NCBI GenBank assembly: GCA_031264885.1
Contig: JAISDM010000163.1
Span: forward strand, 1-11,595
Direction: 5' to 3'
DNA: 11,595 nucleotides
DNA from: Peptococcaceae bacterium
GTDB lineage: Bacteria; Bacillota; Peptococcia; DRI-13; UBA5745
Program-made: the position numbers and the translations under genes
Shown: in pieces, positions 6,318-11,595 of the stretch
How the letters are laid out: every line of letters begins with the position of its first letter
How positions within the stretch are numbered: the stretch's first letter is position 1
The notes under the pieces: model-generated
The model's input: the letters and a program-made list of their open reading frames with translations, nothing else
Told to the model about the DNA's origin: nothing
Database searches by the model: none

Positions 6318-6488
6318 TTGAGTCTGGTAGAATCTGAGAATGTTTCTGTCGGTGATTTTCTGACAGACGATTCATATGAATTGGCTGAGTATTGGATGAA
6401 AGAAGTGCTTAGGGAGGGCGATATATTAGGCGCCGGTAATTTTGGAGGGTTCGTTGTTCCGGATGTGTTTGGGAGCGAGCTGTTTTGA
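6318..6488 (+). CDS. Possible 56-residue acidic protein upstream of cheR
   Basis: The frame starts with TTG at 6318 and reads MSLVESENVSVGDFLTDD, then SYELAEYWMKEVLREGDILG and a Gly/Phe/Val-rich tail, ending in TGA. GGGGGGTG (6303-6310) lies 7 bases upstream as a ribosome-binding site. Twelve of 56 residues are Asp or Glu against one Lys and one Arg, unlike a random reading of this DNA. It lies between a good promoter and cheR, with 36 bases before the cheR start. I do not recognise a family. It could be a small partner protein of the downstream genes, or merely leader sequence. The lack of an ATG is the main weakness; an internal ATG would give only a 30-residue product. Confidence 0.45.
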   Translation: MSLVESENVSVGDFLTDDSYELAEYWMKEVLREGDILGAGNFGGFVVPDVFGSELF

Positions 6489-6524
6489 TCACGCGGGCCG
6501 CGAAAGGGGAGTTGTGCTTATTGT

Positions 6525-7301
6525 ATGGATACTTATGAGAAATTTGTGCAGGATCTGGACCGGTATCTGAGGCTGGATTTGACAGGTTATAAGAGGCCCC
6601 AGATGGAGCGGCGCATCAATACCTTGATGCGCAATCTGGGGATGAGGGACTATGATCATTTTGTGGAGTCCATGCGGAAGGACAAGGCGATATTTGAGCG
6701 TTTCCTGGATTATATGACGATCAATGTGTCGGAGTTTTTCAGAAATCCGACGCAGTGGGATGTGCTGGAAAATAAAATCGTTCCGGAATTGATCAAAAAA
6801 ACCCCCAATCTGAAGGTCTGGAGCGCGGGGTGTTCCACGGGGGAGGAGCCTTATACGCTGTCCATGCTGCTCCAGGAGAGATTCCCGGCGGGCAGGCACA
6901 GTATTTTGGCGACGGATTTTGACGAGCATGTCCTGGCGAAGGCCAAGGCCGGTTTATACGCCAAAAAAAACACCGGGGGCATTCCGGCGCCTTATTATAA
7001 AAAATATTTTGACGAATCCGCCGATGGGGTCCAGGCAAAGGACAGCTTGAAGAAAATCATCACGTTTCGCCATCAGAATCTCTTGAGAGACCGGTTCCCG
7101 GATAATTTCGACTTGATTCTGTGCCGCAATGTGGTGATCTATTTCACGGAAGAGATTAAGAGAGTGCTGTATACCAATTTCTTCAAGGCGCTGAGGCCGG
7201 GCGGCGTCCTTTTTACGGGGAGTACGGAACAGATTATGGGGGCGGCGGAAATCGGTTTCCACAGCGTGGCGGTGTTTTTTTACGGAAAACCGGATAAGTA
7301 G
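6525..7301 (+). CDS. cheR: CheR-type S-adenosylmethionine-dependent protein-glutamate methyltransferase
   Basis: A 258-residue protein, close to the usual CheR length. It methylates glutamate side chains of chemoreceptors, or other targets for orphan copies, in the cytoplasm. The N-terminal helical domain has YKRPQMERRI at about 22-31 and the NVSEFFRNP motif at about 67-75. The methyltransferase domain contains WSAGCSTGEEPYTLSM at about 99-114 (SAM binding), LATDFDEHVL near 128, LILCRNVVIYF near 197 and GGVLFTGSTE near 226. All core motifs are intact. AAAGGGGAG at 6503-6511 is 13 bases from the ATG, a long spacing, and no in-frame alternative start lies in between, so translation may be weak or coupled. 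No other chemotaxis gene (cheA, cheB, receptors) is present; its neighbour is an FtsA-like gene 42 bases downstream, so the target is uncertain. Confidence 0.93.
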   Translation: MDTYEKFVQDLDRYLRLDLTGYKRPQMERRINTLMRNLGMRDYDHFVESMRKDKAIFERFLDYMTINVSEFFRNPTQWDVLENKIVPELIKKTPNLKVWSAGCSTGEEPYTLSMLLQERFPAGRHSILATDFDEHVLAKAKAGLYAKKNTGGIPAPYYKKYFDESADGVQAKDSLKKIITFRHQNLLRDRFPDNFDLILCRNVVIYFTEEIKRVLYTNFFKALRPGGVLFTGSTEQIMGAAEIGFHSVAVFFYGKPDK

Positions 7302-7343
7302 AGCCGATTCACAGCGCAATCCAAAAGAAGGGGACTAGCTAAA

Positions 7344-9464
7344 ATGGAAGATAAATCCATATTCGTCATCGATATAGGAACGCGGACAGTGATCGCCCTG
7401 CTGGCGCGTATGGCCAATGACCGCCTAGTCGTGGACCGTATGATTATGAAAGAGCACCAGAGCCGGTCCATGCTGGACGGGCAAATTCATCTGGTGGATC
7501 AGGTTTCGGTGGTTGTGAAGGAATTGCTGGATATGATCACGGAGGCGAGCGGGCAAAAACCATCGGCTGTGGCGGTGGCCGCCGCCGGGCGCACGCTGAG
7601 GACGGCGAGGGGAAGCGCCTCGTACCGGCTGCCTATGAGCGTTGTTTTGACTCAGGAGCAGGTGCTGCCGGTGACGCTGGAAGCGGTCTATGAAGCCCAA
7701 AAAACCCTGCCGAGCAAGGGGAGGGTGCCTTTGTCCCAGCAGTATTACTGCGTGGGCTACAGCGTTGTTTCTCAGTCTTTGGACGGGGCCGGGCTGGGCT
7801 CCCTGATCGGTCAGAGAGGGCAGGAGCCGCAGGTGGATGTGGTGGCGACGTTTTTGCCCCGGATTGTGGTGGATTCGCTGCAGACGGTGATTCAGTCCGC
7901 GGGGCTGGAGTTGATCAATATGACGCTGGAACCCATCGCTGTCAGCAATTTGGTGCTCAATCCCTCTATGCGCAATTTGAATTTGGCTTTGGTCGATATC
8001 GGGGCGGGGACTTCCGATATCGCGATTTGTTCCGAGAACAGCATCAGCGCTTTTGGCATGGTGGCCATGGCCGGGGATGAGATCACGGAAAAAATCAGCG
8101 ATCATTATCTGCTGGATTTTAACGAGGCGGAAAAAGCGAAGAGACTGATCAATGATCATGAGGAAATTGAAGCGGTGGATGTGCTGGGGCTCCGGCAGGT
8201 CTTAAAGAAAGAGGACATCATGAAGGTCCTGGAACCCACCGTGGATGAGCTGGCGGACGCCATTGCCAAACAGATTCTGGAGTTGAACGCCAAACCGCCC
8301 CAGGCTGTGCTGCTGGTGGGAGGGGGGAGTTTGACGCCGGGATTGAGAAGCAGCCTGATCCGCGCTTTAAATCTGCCGGAGAGCCGCGTCGGGATTCAGC
8401 AGGCGGACCGTTTGCCCAACATTGAGAATTTGAGCCCGGAGTTCCACGGCCCAAATTTTATCACAGTTCTGGGGATTGCTTACAGCGCCTTGATGCAGCC
8501 TTCCGCGGGCGTGACCAATGTGGAAGTGAACGATGTGCCGGTCCGGATCTTGAATTTGTCAAAAAACAATGTGGCGGAGGCTTTGATCAACGGCGGTCTC
8601 AATTTAAGGGATATCTACGGCCATCCGGGGCAGGCCGTGACGTTTGAGCTGAACGGGCAGGTGCGTTCCATTCCGGGCAAAAGCGGCAAGCCGGGGGAGA
8701 TATATTTGAACGGCGAAGCGGTCGATTTCATTGATCCGGTCAAGGAGGGGGACAAAATCCGGTTCGTTCCGGGCGAAAAAGGGGAGGACGCCGCGGCGAC
8801 GGCCAAAGATTTGCTGGATACCATTCCCATGCAATGTACGCTGAATGACGATGTTCCGATTCCTTTGAGCGTGGAGCTGCGGGATGAATACGGACCTGTG
8901 GAGTCGGACAGAATGATTGTGGACGGGGGAAAATATACGCTGGAATCGAAAGAAACCGTCCGGGATGTTTTGGTCAGGCAGAATATGGAGGCGTACCTGG
9001 GTTTCGTACTGGTCAACGGGGAGAATTACGCGCTGGAGAAGAAGGCGATTATTAGAAAGAACGGGACTGAATCCGCGATGGACGAGGCATTGCTTCCGGG
9101 GGATCACATTTTTTACGGGCCGCCTGAGGTTTTGACGGTGAGGGATTTCATGACCGCCGAATATCCGGCGCCTTTGGAGGTGACCGTCAACGGGGAAAAG
9201 ATTGTTTTTAACGATGTGCAAATCAGGGTGAACGGCCAGGACGCCGGGCGGGAGGCTACGGTGAAGGCGGGGGATATATTGGAGTTTCATCATGGGAAGA
9301 AAGGGTACGAGCCTATATTGGTGGATATTTTTACCAAGGTCAATTTCGATCACAAGAATCCGCCGCCGGACAAGAATCAATTGGTGTTTCTGGTGAACGG
9401 GGAGGAGAAACAATATACGTATGTGCTGCAGCCTGGGGATAACATCATTCTTGGCTGGATGTAG
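7344..9464 (+). CDS. FtsA-like actin-fold ATPase with C-terminal NG/GD repeats (beta-grasp-like)
   Basis: A 706-residue protein, much longer than FtsA (about 420). Residues 1-385 form an FtsA/PilM-type actin fold: phosphate-1 loop VIDIGTRT at 8-15, an SHS2-like insertion near 75-180, phosphate-2 loop ALVDIGAGTSDI at 215-226 and adenosine motif VLLVGGGSLTPGL at 322-334. Residues about 395-706 hold a string of related units, each with an NG(E/Q) turn and a closing GD-x-I: LNGEAV...EGDKI (455-472), LVNGEN...PGDHI (556-589), VNGQDA...AGDIL (629-645) and LVNGEE...PGDNI (683-701). TVRDVL at 538 and this spacing recall ThiS/MoaD/TGS beta-grasp folds. There is no C-terminal amphipathic membrane helix like that of FtsA. 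The start has AGAAGGGGA 9 bases upstream. It probably shares a transcript with cheR and overlaps the convergent gene by 20 bases. Cytoskeletal or scaffold function is inferred. Confidence 0.88.
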   Translation: MEDKSIFVIDIGTRTVIALLARMANDRLVVDRMIMKEHQSRSMLDGQIHLVDQVSVVVKELLDMITEASGQKPSAVAVAAAGRTLRTARGSASYRLPMSVVLTQEQVLPVTLEAVYEAQKTLPSKGRVPLSQQYYCVGYSVVSQSLDGAGLGSLIGQRGQEPQVDVVATFLPRIVVDSLQTVIQSAGLELINMTLEPIAVSNLVLNPSMRNLNLALVDIGAGTSDIAICSENSISAFGMVAMAGDEITEKISDHYLLDFNEAEKAKRLINDHEEIEAVDVLGLRQVLKKEDIMKVLEPTVDELADAIAKQILELNAKPPQAVLLVGGGSLTPGLRSSLIRALNLPESRVGIQQADRLPNIENLSPEFHGPNFITVLGIAYSALMQPSAGVTNVEVNDVPVRILNLSKNNVAEALINGGLNLRDIYGHPGQAVTFELNGQVRSIPGKSGKPGEIYLNGEAVDFIDPVKEGDKIRFVPGEKGEDAAATAKDLLDTIPMQCTLNDDVPIPLSVELRDEYGPVESDRMIVDGGKYTLESKETVRDVLVRQNMEAYLGFVLVNGENYALEKKAIIRKNGTESAMDEALLPGDHIFYGPPEVLTVRDFMTAEYPAPLEVTVNGEKIVFNDVQIRVNGQDAGREATVKAGDILEFHHGKKGYEPILVDIFTKVNFDHKNPPPDKNQLVFLVNGEEKQYTYVLQPGDNIILGWM

Positions 9465-10485
9465 GAATCGCCGTCTTCGATGTGAGTCTGCGGATCAATT
9501 TCTCGGGATCCGCGCATTCCGACGGGGTGACGAAGAGGCAGCGCAGACCGGACATGCGGCAGTATATCCGGGATTTGCCGTGCTGGGACGGGTCTGTGGG
9601 GGTGGATGCGGGCAGGTATTTGACGGCGAGTTTCATGCGTGGGATATAGAAATCAAAGCACTGGCCCTTGACCGTATAATTCTCGATGATGGAGCGTCTG
9701 GGATAGGCCAGGCTGATGATCCGCCGGAGGAGGCTTCTGTCTTTGTCCGCGGCGGAGGGCGGGGTCTCGGTCTCCGAGGACGGATCGGCGGCGGCGGTGG
9801 TTGGGCCTCCGGCGGCTGGGTCGGCGGCGATTGGGGCTCCGGCGGCTGATGGATCGTCGGCGATTGGGGCGGCGGCGGTGGTTGGGGTTGGGCCTCCGGC
9901 CGGGCCGCCCGGATGTGGGCCGTTTTCGCCTGTCTGCGGGCTGTTGGGCTGCGGATTATGTGACGTCGGATCATGGGGCTGTGAATCGTGTGGCTGGGAG
10001 GCGCCGGGGACGGGCGGCGCGGCTGGATCGCTCGGCTGCGAAGTTGGCGGCTGGGAGGCGCCGGGGCCGGGCTGTGAGTCGTCTGACTGTGGAGGTTGCG
10101 GCTGCGAGGCCGAGCCGCCTGGCTGTGGAGCCGGCTGCGTGGCCGGGCCGCCTGACGGGCCGGAACCGGCGTTTTTTTCCGCGGCGCCGCCTGTGCCAGG
10201 TTTCCACTCGGACAGGATCCTGTACACGGCTTGCTGATAATACGCGTCCCAGTCCGCTTCGGAACGCCGCGGGGCTTTTTGAAGCAAAACCTCCTTCAGA
10301 GTGGGGAGGAGAAGGTCGTTCCGGTATTCCAGCAAGGGGAGAAATAAATTCCGCAGATTGTCCAAGGATTCCTGGAAAAAAGAAGCGGAAAACTCTTGAC
10401 TTTTTGGGTCGCTTTGATATAATGTGTAAATGCCGCCGGTTAGTTTGTCTACATGAGATAGAATACGATCTTCCGCGGATTGCAT
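9445..10485 (-). CDS. Three-part protein: helical N-terminus, Pro-rich linker, degenerate PD-(D/E)XK-like C-terminus
   Basis: A 346-residue protein of unknown function. I chose the ATG at 10483-10485 because AGGTG lies 6 bases upstream; an in-frame ATG at 10533 has no such site. Residues 1-95 are mixed and probably helical (MQSAEDRILSHVDKL; FFQESLDNLRNLFLPLLEY). Residues about 96-250 are almost wholly Pro, Ala, Gly, Ser, Gln and Asp, with recurring GASQP and APIADDPSAAG/APIAADPAAGG units. Residues 251-346 are basic and folded-looking: PRRSIIENYTVKGQCFDFYI, then KLAVKYLP, IYCRMSGLRCLFVT and EKLIRRL. The order D-F-Y, hydrophobic strand, then R-x2-GL-x-C-L-F-V-T resembles DUF559/Vsr-like endonuclease folds, but the place of the catalytic E-x-K reads A-V-K, so nuclease activity is doubtful. 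No signal peptide or membrane segment is present. It is convergent with the FtsA-like gene. Confidence 0.75.
   Translation of the reverse strand: MQSAEDRILSHVDKLTGGIYTLYQSDPKSQEFSASFFQESLDNLRNLFLPLLEYRNDLLLPTLKEVLLQKAPRRSEADWDAYYQQAVYRILSEWKPGTGGAAEKNAGSGPSGGPATQPAPQPGGSASQPQPPQSDDSQPGPGASQPPTSQPSDPAAPPVPGASQPHDSQPHDPTSHNPQPNSPQTGENGPHPGGPAGGPTPTTAAAPIADDPSAAGAPIAADPAAGGPTTAAADPSSETETPPSAADKDRSLLRRIISLAYPRRSIIENYTVKGQCFDFYIPRMKLAVKYLPASTPTDPSQHGKSRIYCRMSGLRCLFVTPSECADPEKLIRRLTSKTAIPTSSQE
9780..9905. repeat. Internal GC-rich minisatellite in the Pro-rich linker
   Basis: On the plus strand GGCGGCGGTGGTTGGG occurs at about 9788 and again near 9870, with GGCGGCGATTGGGGCTCCGG and CGGCGATTGGGGCGG variants between. 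In protein terms these are TTAAA, PIADDPSAAG and PIAADPAAGG units on the minus strand. Such repeats can change copy number by slippage, so linker length probably varies between strains. Confidence 0.6.
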
Positions 10486-10549
10486 ACGCGTCACCTCGTT
10501 CGTGTAAATTTTAATATCATCATATGAGCGCAATCCGCGAAATAGACCC

Positions 10550-10578
10550 TTGACGAAACGCCTGTAGTTTGATAAGAT
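10550..10578 (+). promoter_or_regulatory. Promoter of the tRNA operon
   Basis: TTGACG (10550-10555), a 17-base spacer and TAAGAT (10573-10578). The predicted start is near 10585, about 11 bases before tRNA-Pro. It lies back to back with the leftward gene that starts at 10485. Confidence 0.85.
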
Positions 10579-10595
10579 ACGGTTTGTTCGTCAAG

Positions 10596-10672
10596 CGGGG
10601 CATAGCGCAGTTTGGCAGCGCACCTGGTTTGGGACCAGGGGGTCGGGGGTTCAAATCCCTCTGCCCCGACCA
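10596..10672 (+). tRNA. tRNA-Pro (TGG)
   Basis: Acceptor arm CGGGGCA pairs with TGCCCCG (10662-10668), followed by encoded ACCA. Anticodon stem CCTGG/CCAGG encloses TTTGGGA, with anticodon TGG at 10630-10632. T-loop GGTTCAAATCC is standard. It is the first gene of the operon. Confidence 0.97.
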
Positions 10673-10686
10673 GTTTCTTATGACAT

Positions 10687-10761
10687 GGCCCGGTGGTCAA
10701 GAGGTTAAGACACGGCCCTTTCAAGGCTGTAACACGGGTTCGAGTCCCGTCCGGGTCACCA
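10687..10761 (+). tRNA. tRNA-Glu (TTC)
   Basis: Acceptor GGCCCGG pairs with CCGGGTC (10751-10757, one G-T pair), then ACCA. The anticodon loop CTTTCAA at 10718-10724 gives TTC. The sequence is close to the Bacillus-type tRNA-Glu. Its 3' end is duplicated 170 bases downstream (10911-10937). Confidence 0.97.
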
Positions 10762-10767
10762 AATTAT
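10741..10767 (+). repeat. Direct repeat, left copy: 3' end of tRNA-Glu (att-like)
   Basis: The 27 bases from the T-loop of tRNA-Glu through its CCA and 6 bases beyond are repeated exactly at 10911-10937, a period of 170 bases. A duplicated tRNA 3' end is the usual footprint of site-specific integration. Confidence 0.8.
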
Positions 10768-10910
10768 AGCGATTCACTATGAAAATAGAGTTTATTTATG
10801 CGAAGCGGAAACACTCTTGGGACTCGAACCCGAGAGGGCGTTTCGCGAAGCAAAACGTCATGAGCCACGGACGCGGCGAAAGATCAGCCCAAGCCAGAGG
10901 CTTGGGCTGG
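10768..10910. other. Insertion-like segment inside the tRNA operon, no ORF
   Basis: This segment is bounded by the 27-base direct repeats. It contains an exact 14-base reverse complement of the tRNA-Glu T-arm (10819-10832 against 10735-10748), a short CGTTT/AAACG hairpin near 10839-10857, two GCGAAGC motifs, and a perfect 11-bp hairpin CAGCCCAAGCC/GGCTTGGGCTG with loop AGA (about 10885-10909). It encodes no protein. It could be the remnant of an integrated element, a small mobile structured repeat or a rearranged tRNA copy. Confidence 0.6.
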
Positions 10911-10937
10911 CGAGTCCCGTCCGGGTCACCAAATTAT
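10911..10937 (+). repeat. Direct repeat, right copy of the tRNA-Glu 3' end
   Basis: This stretch is identical to 10741-10767, including the encoded CCA. It lacks the rest of a tRNA: the sequence to its left is the GGCTTGGGCTG hairpin arm rather than a T-stem, so it is not a functional tRNA. Confidence 0.8.
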
Positions 10938-10954
10938 TAGAAAGAGCGTTTTAC

Positions 10955-11031
10955 GGAGCCGTGGTGTAGTGGCCTAACATGCCTGCCTGTCACGCAGGAG
11001 ATCGCGAGTTCGACTCTCGTCGGCTCCGCCA
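10955..11031 (+). tRNA. tRNA-Asp (GTC)
   Basis: GGAGCCG pairs with CGGCTCC (11021-11027), then GCCA. Anticodon stem CCTGC/GCAGG encloses CTGTCAC, with anticodon GTC at 10989-10991. Confidence 0.97.
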
Positions 11032-11034
11032 TAA

Positions 11035-11110
11035 GCCGACGTAGCTCAATTGGCAGAGCAGCTGATTTGTAATCAGCAGGTTGCGGGTTCGAGTCCCATC
11101 GTCGGCTCCA
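11035..11110 (+). tRNA. tRNA-Thr (TGT)
   Basis: GCCGACG pairs with CGTCGGC (11100-11106), then TCCA. Anticodon stem GCTGA/TCAGC encloses TTTGTAA, with anticodon TGT at 11068-11070. Only three bases separate it from tRNA-Asp. Confidence 0.97.
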
Positions 11111-11117
11111 CGAAAAA

Positions 11118-11190
11118 AATACGGGTGAAGTTCAAAGTTCAAAGCTCAATAACTTGTGGATTGAGTTTTGAAGTTCGAATTTCGAACTGC
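11118..11190. repeat. Imperfect long palindrome between tRNA-Thr and tRNA-Tyr
   Basis: GTTCAAA-type short repeats on the left (about 11129-11149) are mirrored by ATTGAGTTTTGAAGTTCGAA on the right (about 11160-11179). By eye 17 of 20 positions pair around a loop near AACTTGTGG. It could form a hairpin in the tRNA precursor. It holds no gene. Confidence 0.5.
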
Positions 11191-11202
11191 TTTATAAACA
11201 GT

Positions 11203-11288
11203 GGAGGGATTCCCGAGTTGGCCAAAGGGGGCAGACTGTAAATCTGCTGGCACTGCCTTCGAAGGTTCGAATCCTTCTCCCTCCACCA
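11203..11288 (+). tRNA. tRNA-Tyr (GTA)
   Basis: GGAGGGA pairs with TCCCTCC (11278-11284), then ACCA. Anticodon stem GCAGA/TCTGC encloses CTGTAAA, with anticodon GTA at 11238-11240. The long variable arm (class II, 86 bases) is as expected for bacterial tRNA-Tyr. Confidence 0.97.
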
Positions 11289-11295
11289 TTTTTTT

Positions 11296-11370
11296 TGGGG
11301 TGTAGCCAAGTGGTAAGGCAACGGACTTTGACTCCGTCATTCGTTGGTTCGAGTCCAGCCACCCCAGCCA
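11296..11370 (+). tRNA. tRNA-Gln (TTG)
   Basis: TGGGGTG pairs with CACCCCA (11360-11366), then GCCA. Anticodon stem ACGGA/TCCGT encloses CTTTGAC, with anticodon TTG at 11328-11330. Confidence 0.97.
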
Positions 11371-11392
11371 CTTTGTTCATTATTTATAATAT

Positions 11393-11479
11393 GCGGTCAT
11401 GGCGGAATTGGCAGACGCGCTAGATTCAGGTTCTAGTGTCCGAAAGGATGTGGAGGTTCAAGTCCTCTTGACCGCACCA
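11393..11479 (+). tRNA. tRNA-Leu (CAG)
   Basis: GCGGTCA pairs with TGACCGC (11469-11475), then ACCA. Anticodon stem CTAGA/TCTAG encloses TTCAGGT, with anticodon CAG at 11427-11429. A long variable arm (TGTCCGAAAGGATG region) marks it as class II. Confidence 0.97.
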
Positions 11480-11535
11480 ACTAAATTGCCCAATTTAGAT
11501 ATTGGGCTTAAGAAGTCCGCTGTCACGCGGGTTTT

Positions 11536-11572
11536 CGGACATGCGAAAAGCGATTTTCGGATGTCCGTTTTT
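11536..11572 (+). terminator. Terminator of the tRNA operon
   Basis: CGGACAT pairs with ATGTCCG, and inside it CGAAAA pairs with TTTTCG after one G-G mismatch, giving a long stem (11536-11567) followed by TTTTT (11568-11572). It lies 56 bases after tRNA-Leu and closes the operon. Confidence 0.9.
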
Positions 11573-11595
11573 ATGGATATAACGAGGGGTTTTGA

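Noticed and set aside
8604..9413. Open frame of 269 codons on the minus strand
   Set aside because: Antisense to the repeat-rich tail of the FtsA-like gene, whose NG/GD pattern shows that the plus strand is coding.
9801..10514. Open frame of 237 codons on the plus strand, Arg/Gly-rich
   Set aside because: It is antisense to the Pro-rich protein. The minus-strand gene has a well-spaced Shine-Dalgarno and complex, folded-looking ends; the plus frame is low complexity throughout and ends in the divergent promoter region.
10762..10954. Intron or a second split tRNA-Glu gene
   Set aside because: tRNA-Glu is already complete at 10687-10761, and the right copy has only the 3' end without acceptor, D or anticodon arms.
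10569..11380. Several open frames of 60-77 codons across the tRNA cluster
   Set aside because: They read through tRNA genes; peptides such as GEGFEPS and VAGSSPI are well-known translation artefacts of tRNA sequences.

Overview
The window looks like chromosomal DNA of an endospore-forming Firmicute, most likely a moderately GC-rich member of the Clostridia. The evidence is an alpha/beta-type small acid-soluble spore protein gene, Gram-positive style ribosome-binding sites, a class II aldolase of the Firmicute kind, and a tRNA cluster in which every gene encodes its CCA end. No phage, CRISPR array or complete transposon is visible.

Layout. Positions 1-263 (minus) hold the 5' end of a secreted protein, probably a surface protein of the von Willebrand-A/pilin kind; its long upstream region has a promoter candidate, a minus-strand terminator hairpin and a repeated operator-like motif. 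Positions 790-1041 are interspersed palindromic repeats, one nested inside another. A promoter with a palindromic -10 region then drives a secreted TPR/DUF1266 protein (1151-2761), whose last codons and stop lie inside another repeat copy. Class II fructose-bisphosphate aldolase (2842-3768) follows. A terminator hairpin after it contains the Shine-Dalgarno of a class B penicillin-binding protein (3874-5625). The spore DNA-binding protein gene (5697-5924) has its own hairpin terminator, and a second repeat cluster occupies 6028-6190.

A good sigma-A promoter (6246-6274) begins a transcript carrying a possible 56-residue acidic protein, a CheR-type methyltransferase (6525-7301) and a 706-residue FtsA-like actin-fold protein with a C-terminal extension of NG/GD repeats that resemble beta-grasp modules (7344-9464). 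The FtsA-like gene overlaps by 20 bases, tail to tail, with a minus-strand gene (9445-10485) for a three-part protein: helical N-terminus, about 150 residues of Pro/Ala/Gly/Ser linker, and a basic C-terminal domain resembling a degenerate PD-(D/E)XK fold.

Positions 10550-11572 are a tRNA operon in the order Pro, Glu, Asp, Thr, Tyr, Gln, Leu, with a consensus promoter and a strong terminator. Between tRNA-Glu and tRNA-Asp lies a 170-bp insertion-like segment that repeats the 3' end of tRNA-Glu and carries an inverted copy of its T-arm.

The strongest candidates for something undescribed are the CheR/FtsA-like pair with the beta-grasp-like tail and small acidic leader protein, the tRNA-Glu insertion, and the terminator that also holds the Shine-Dalgarno of the penicillin-binding protein gene.
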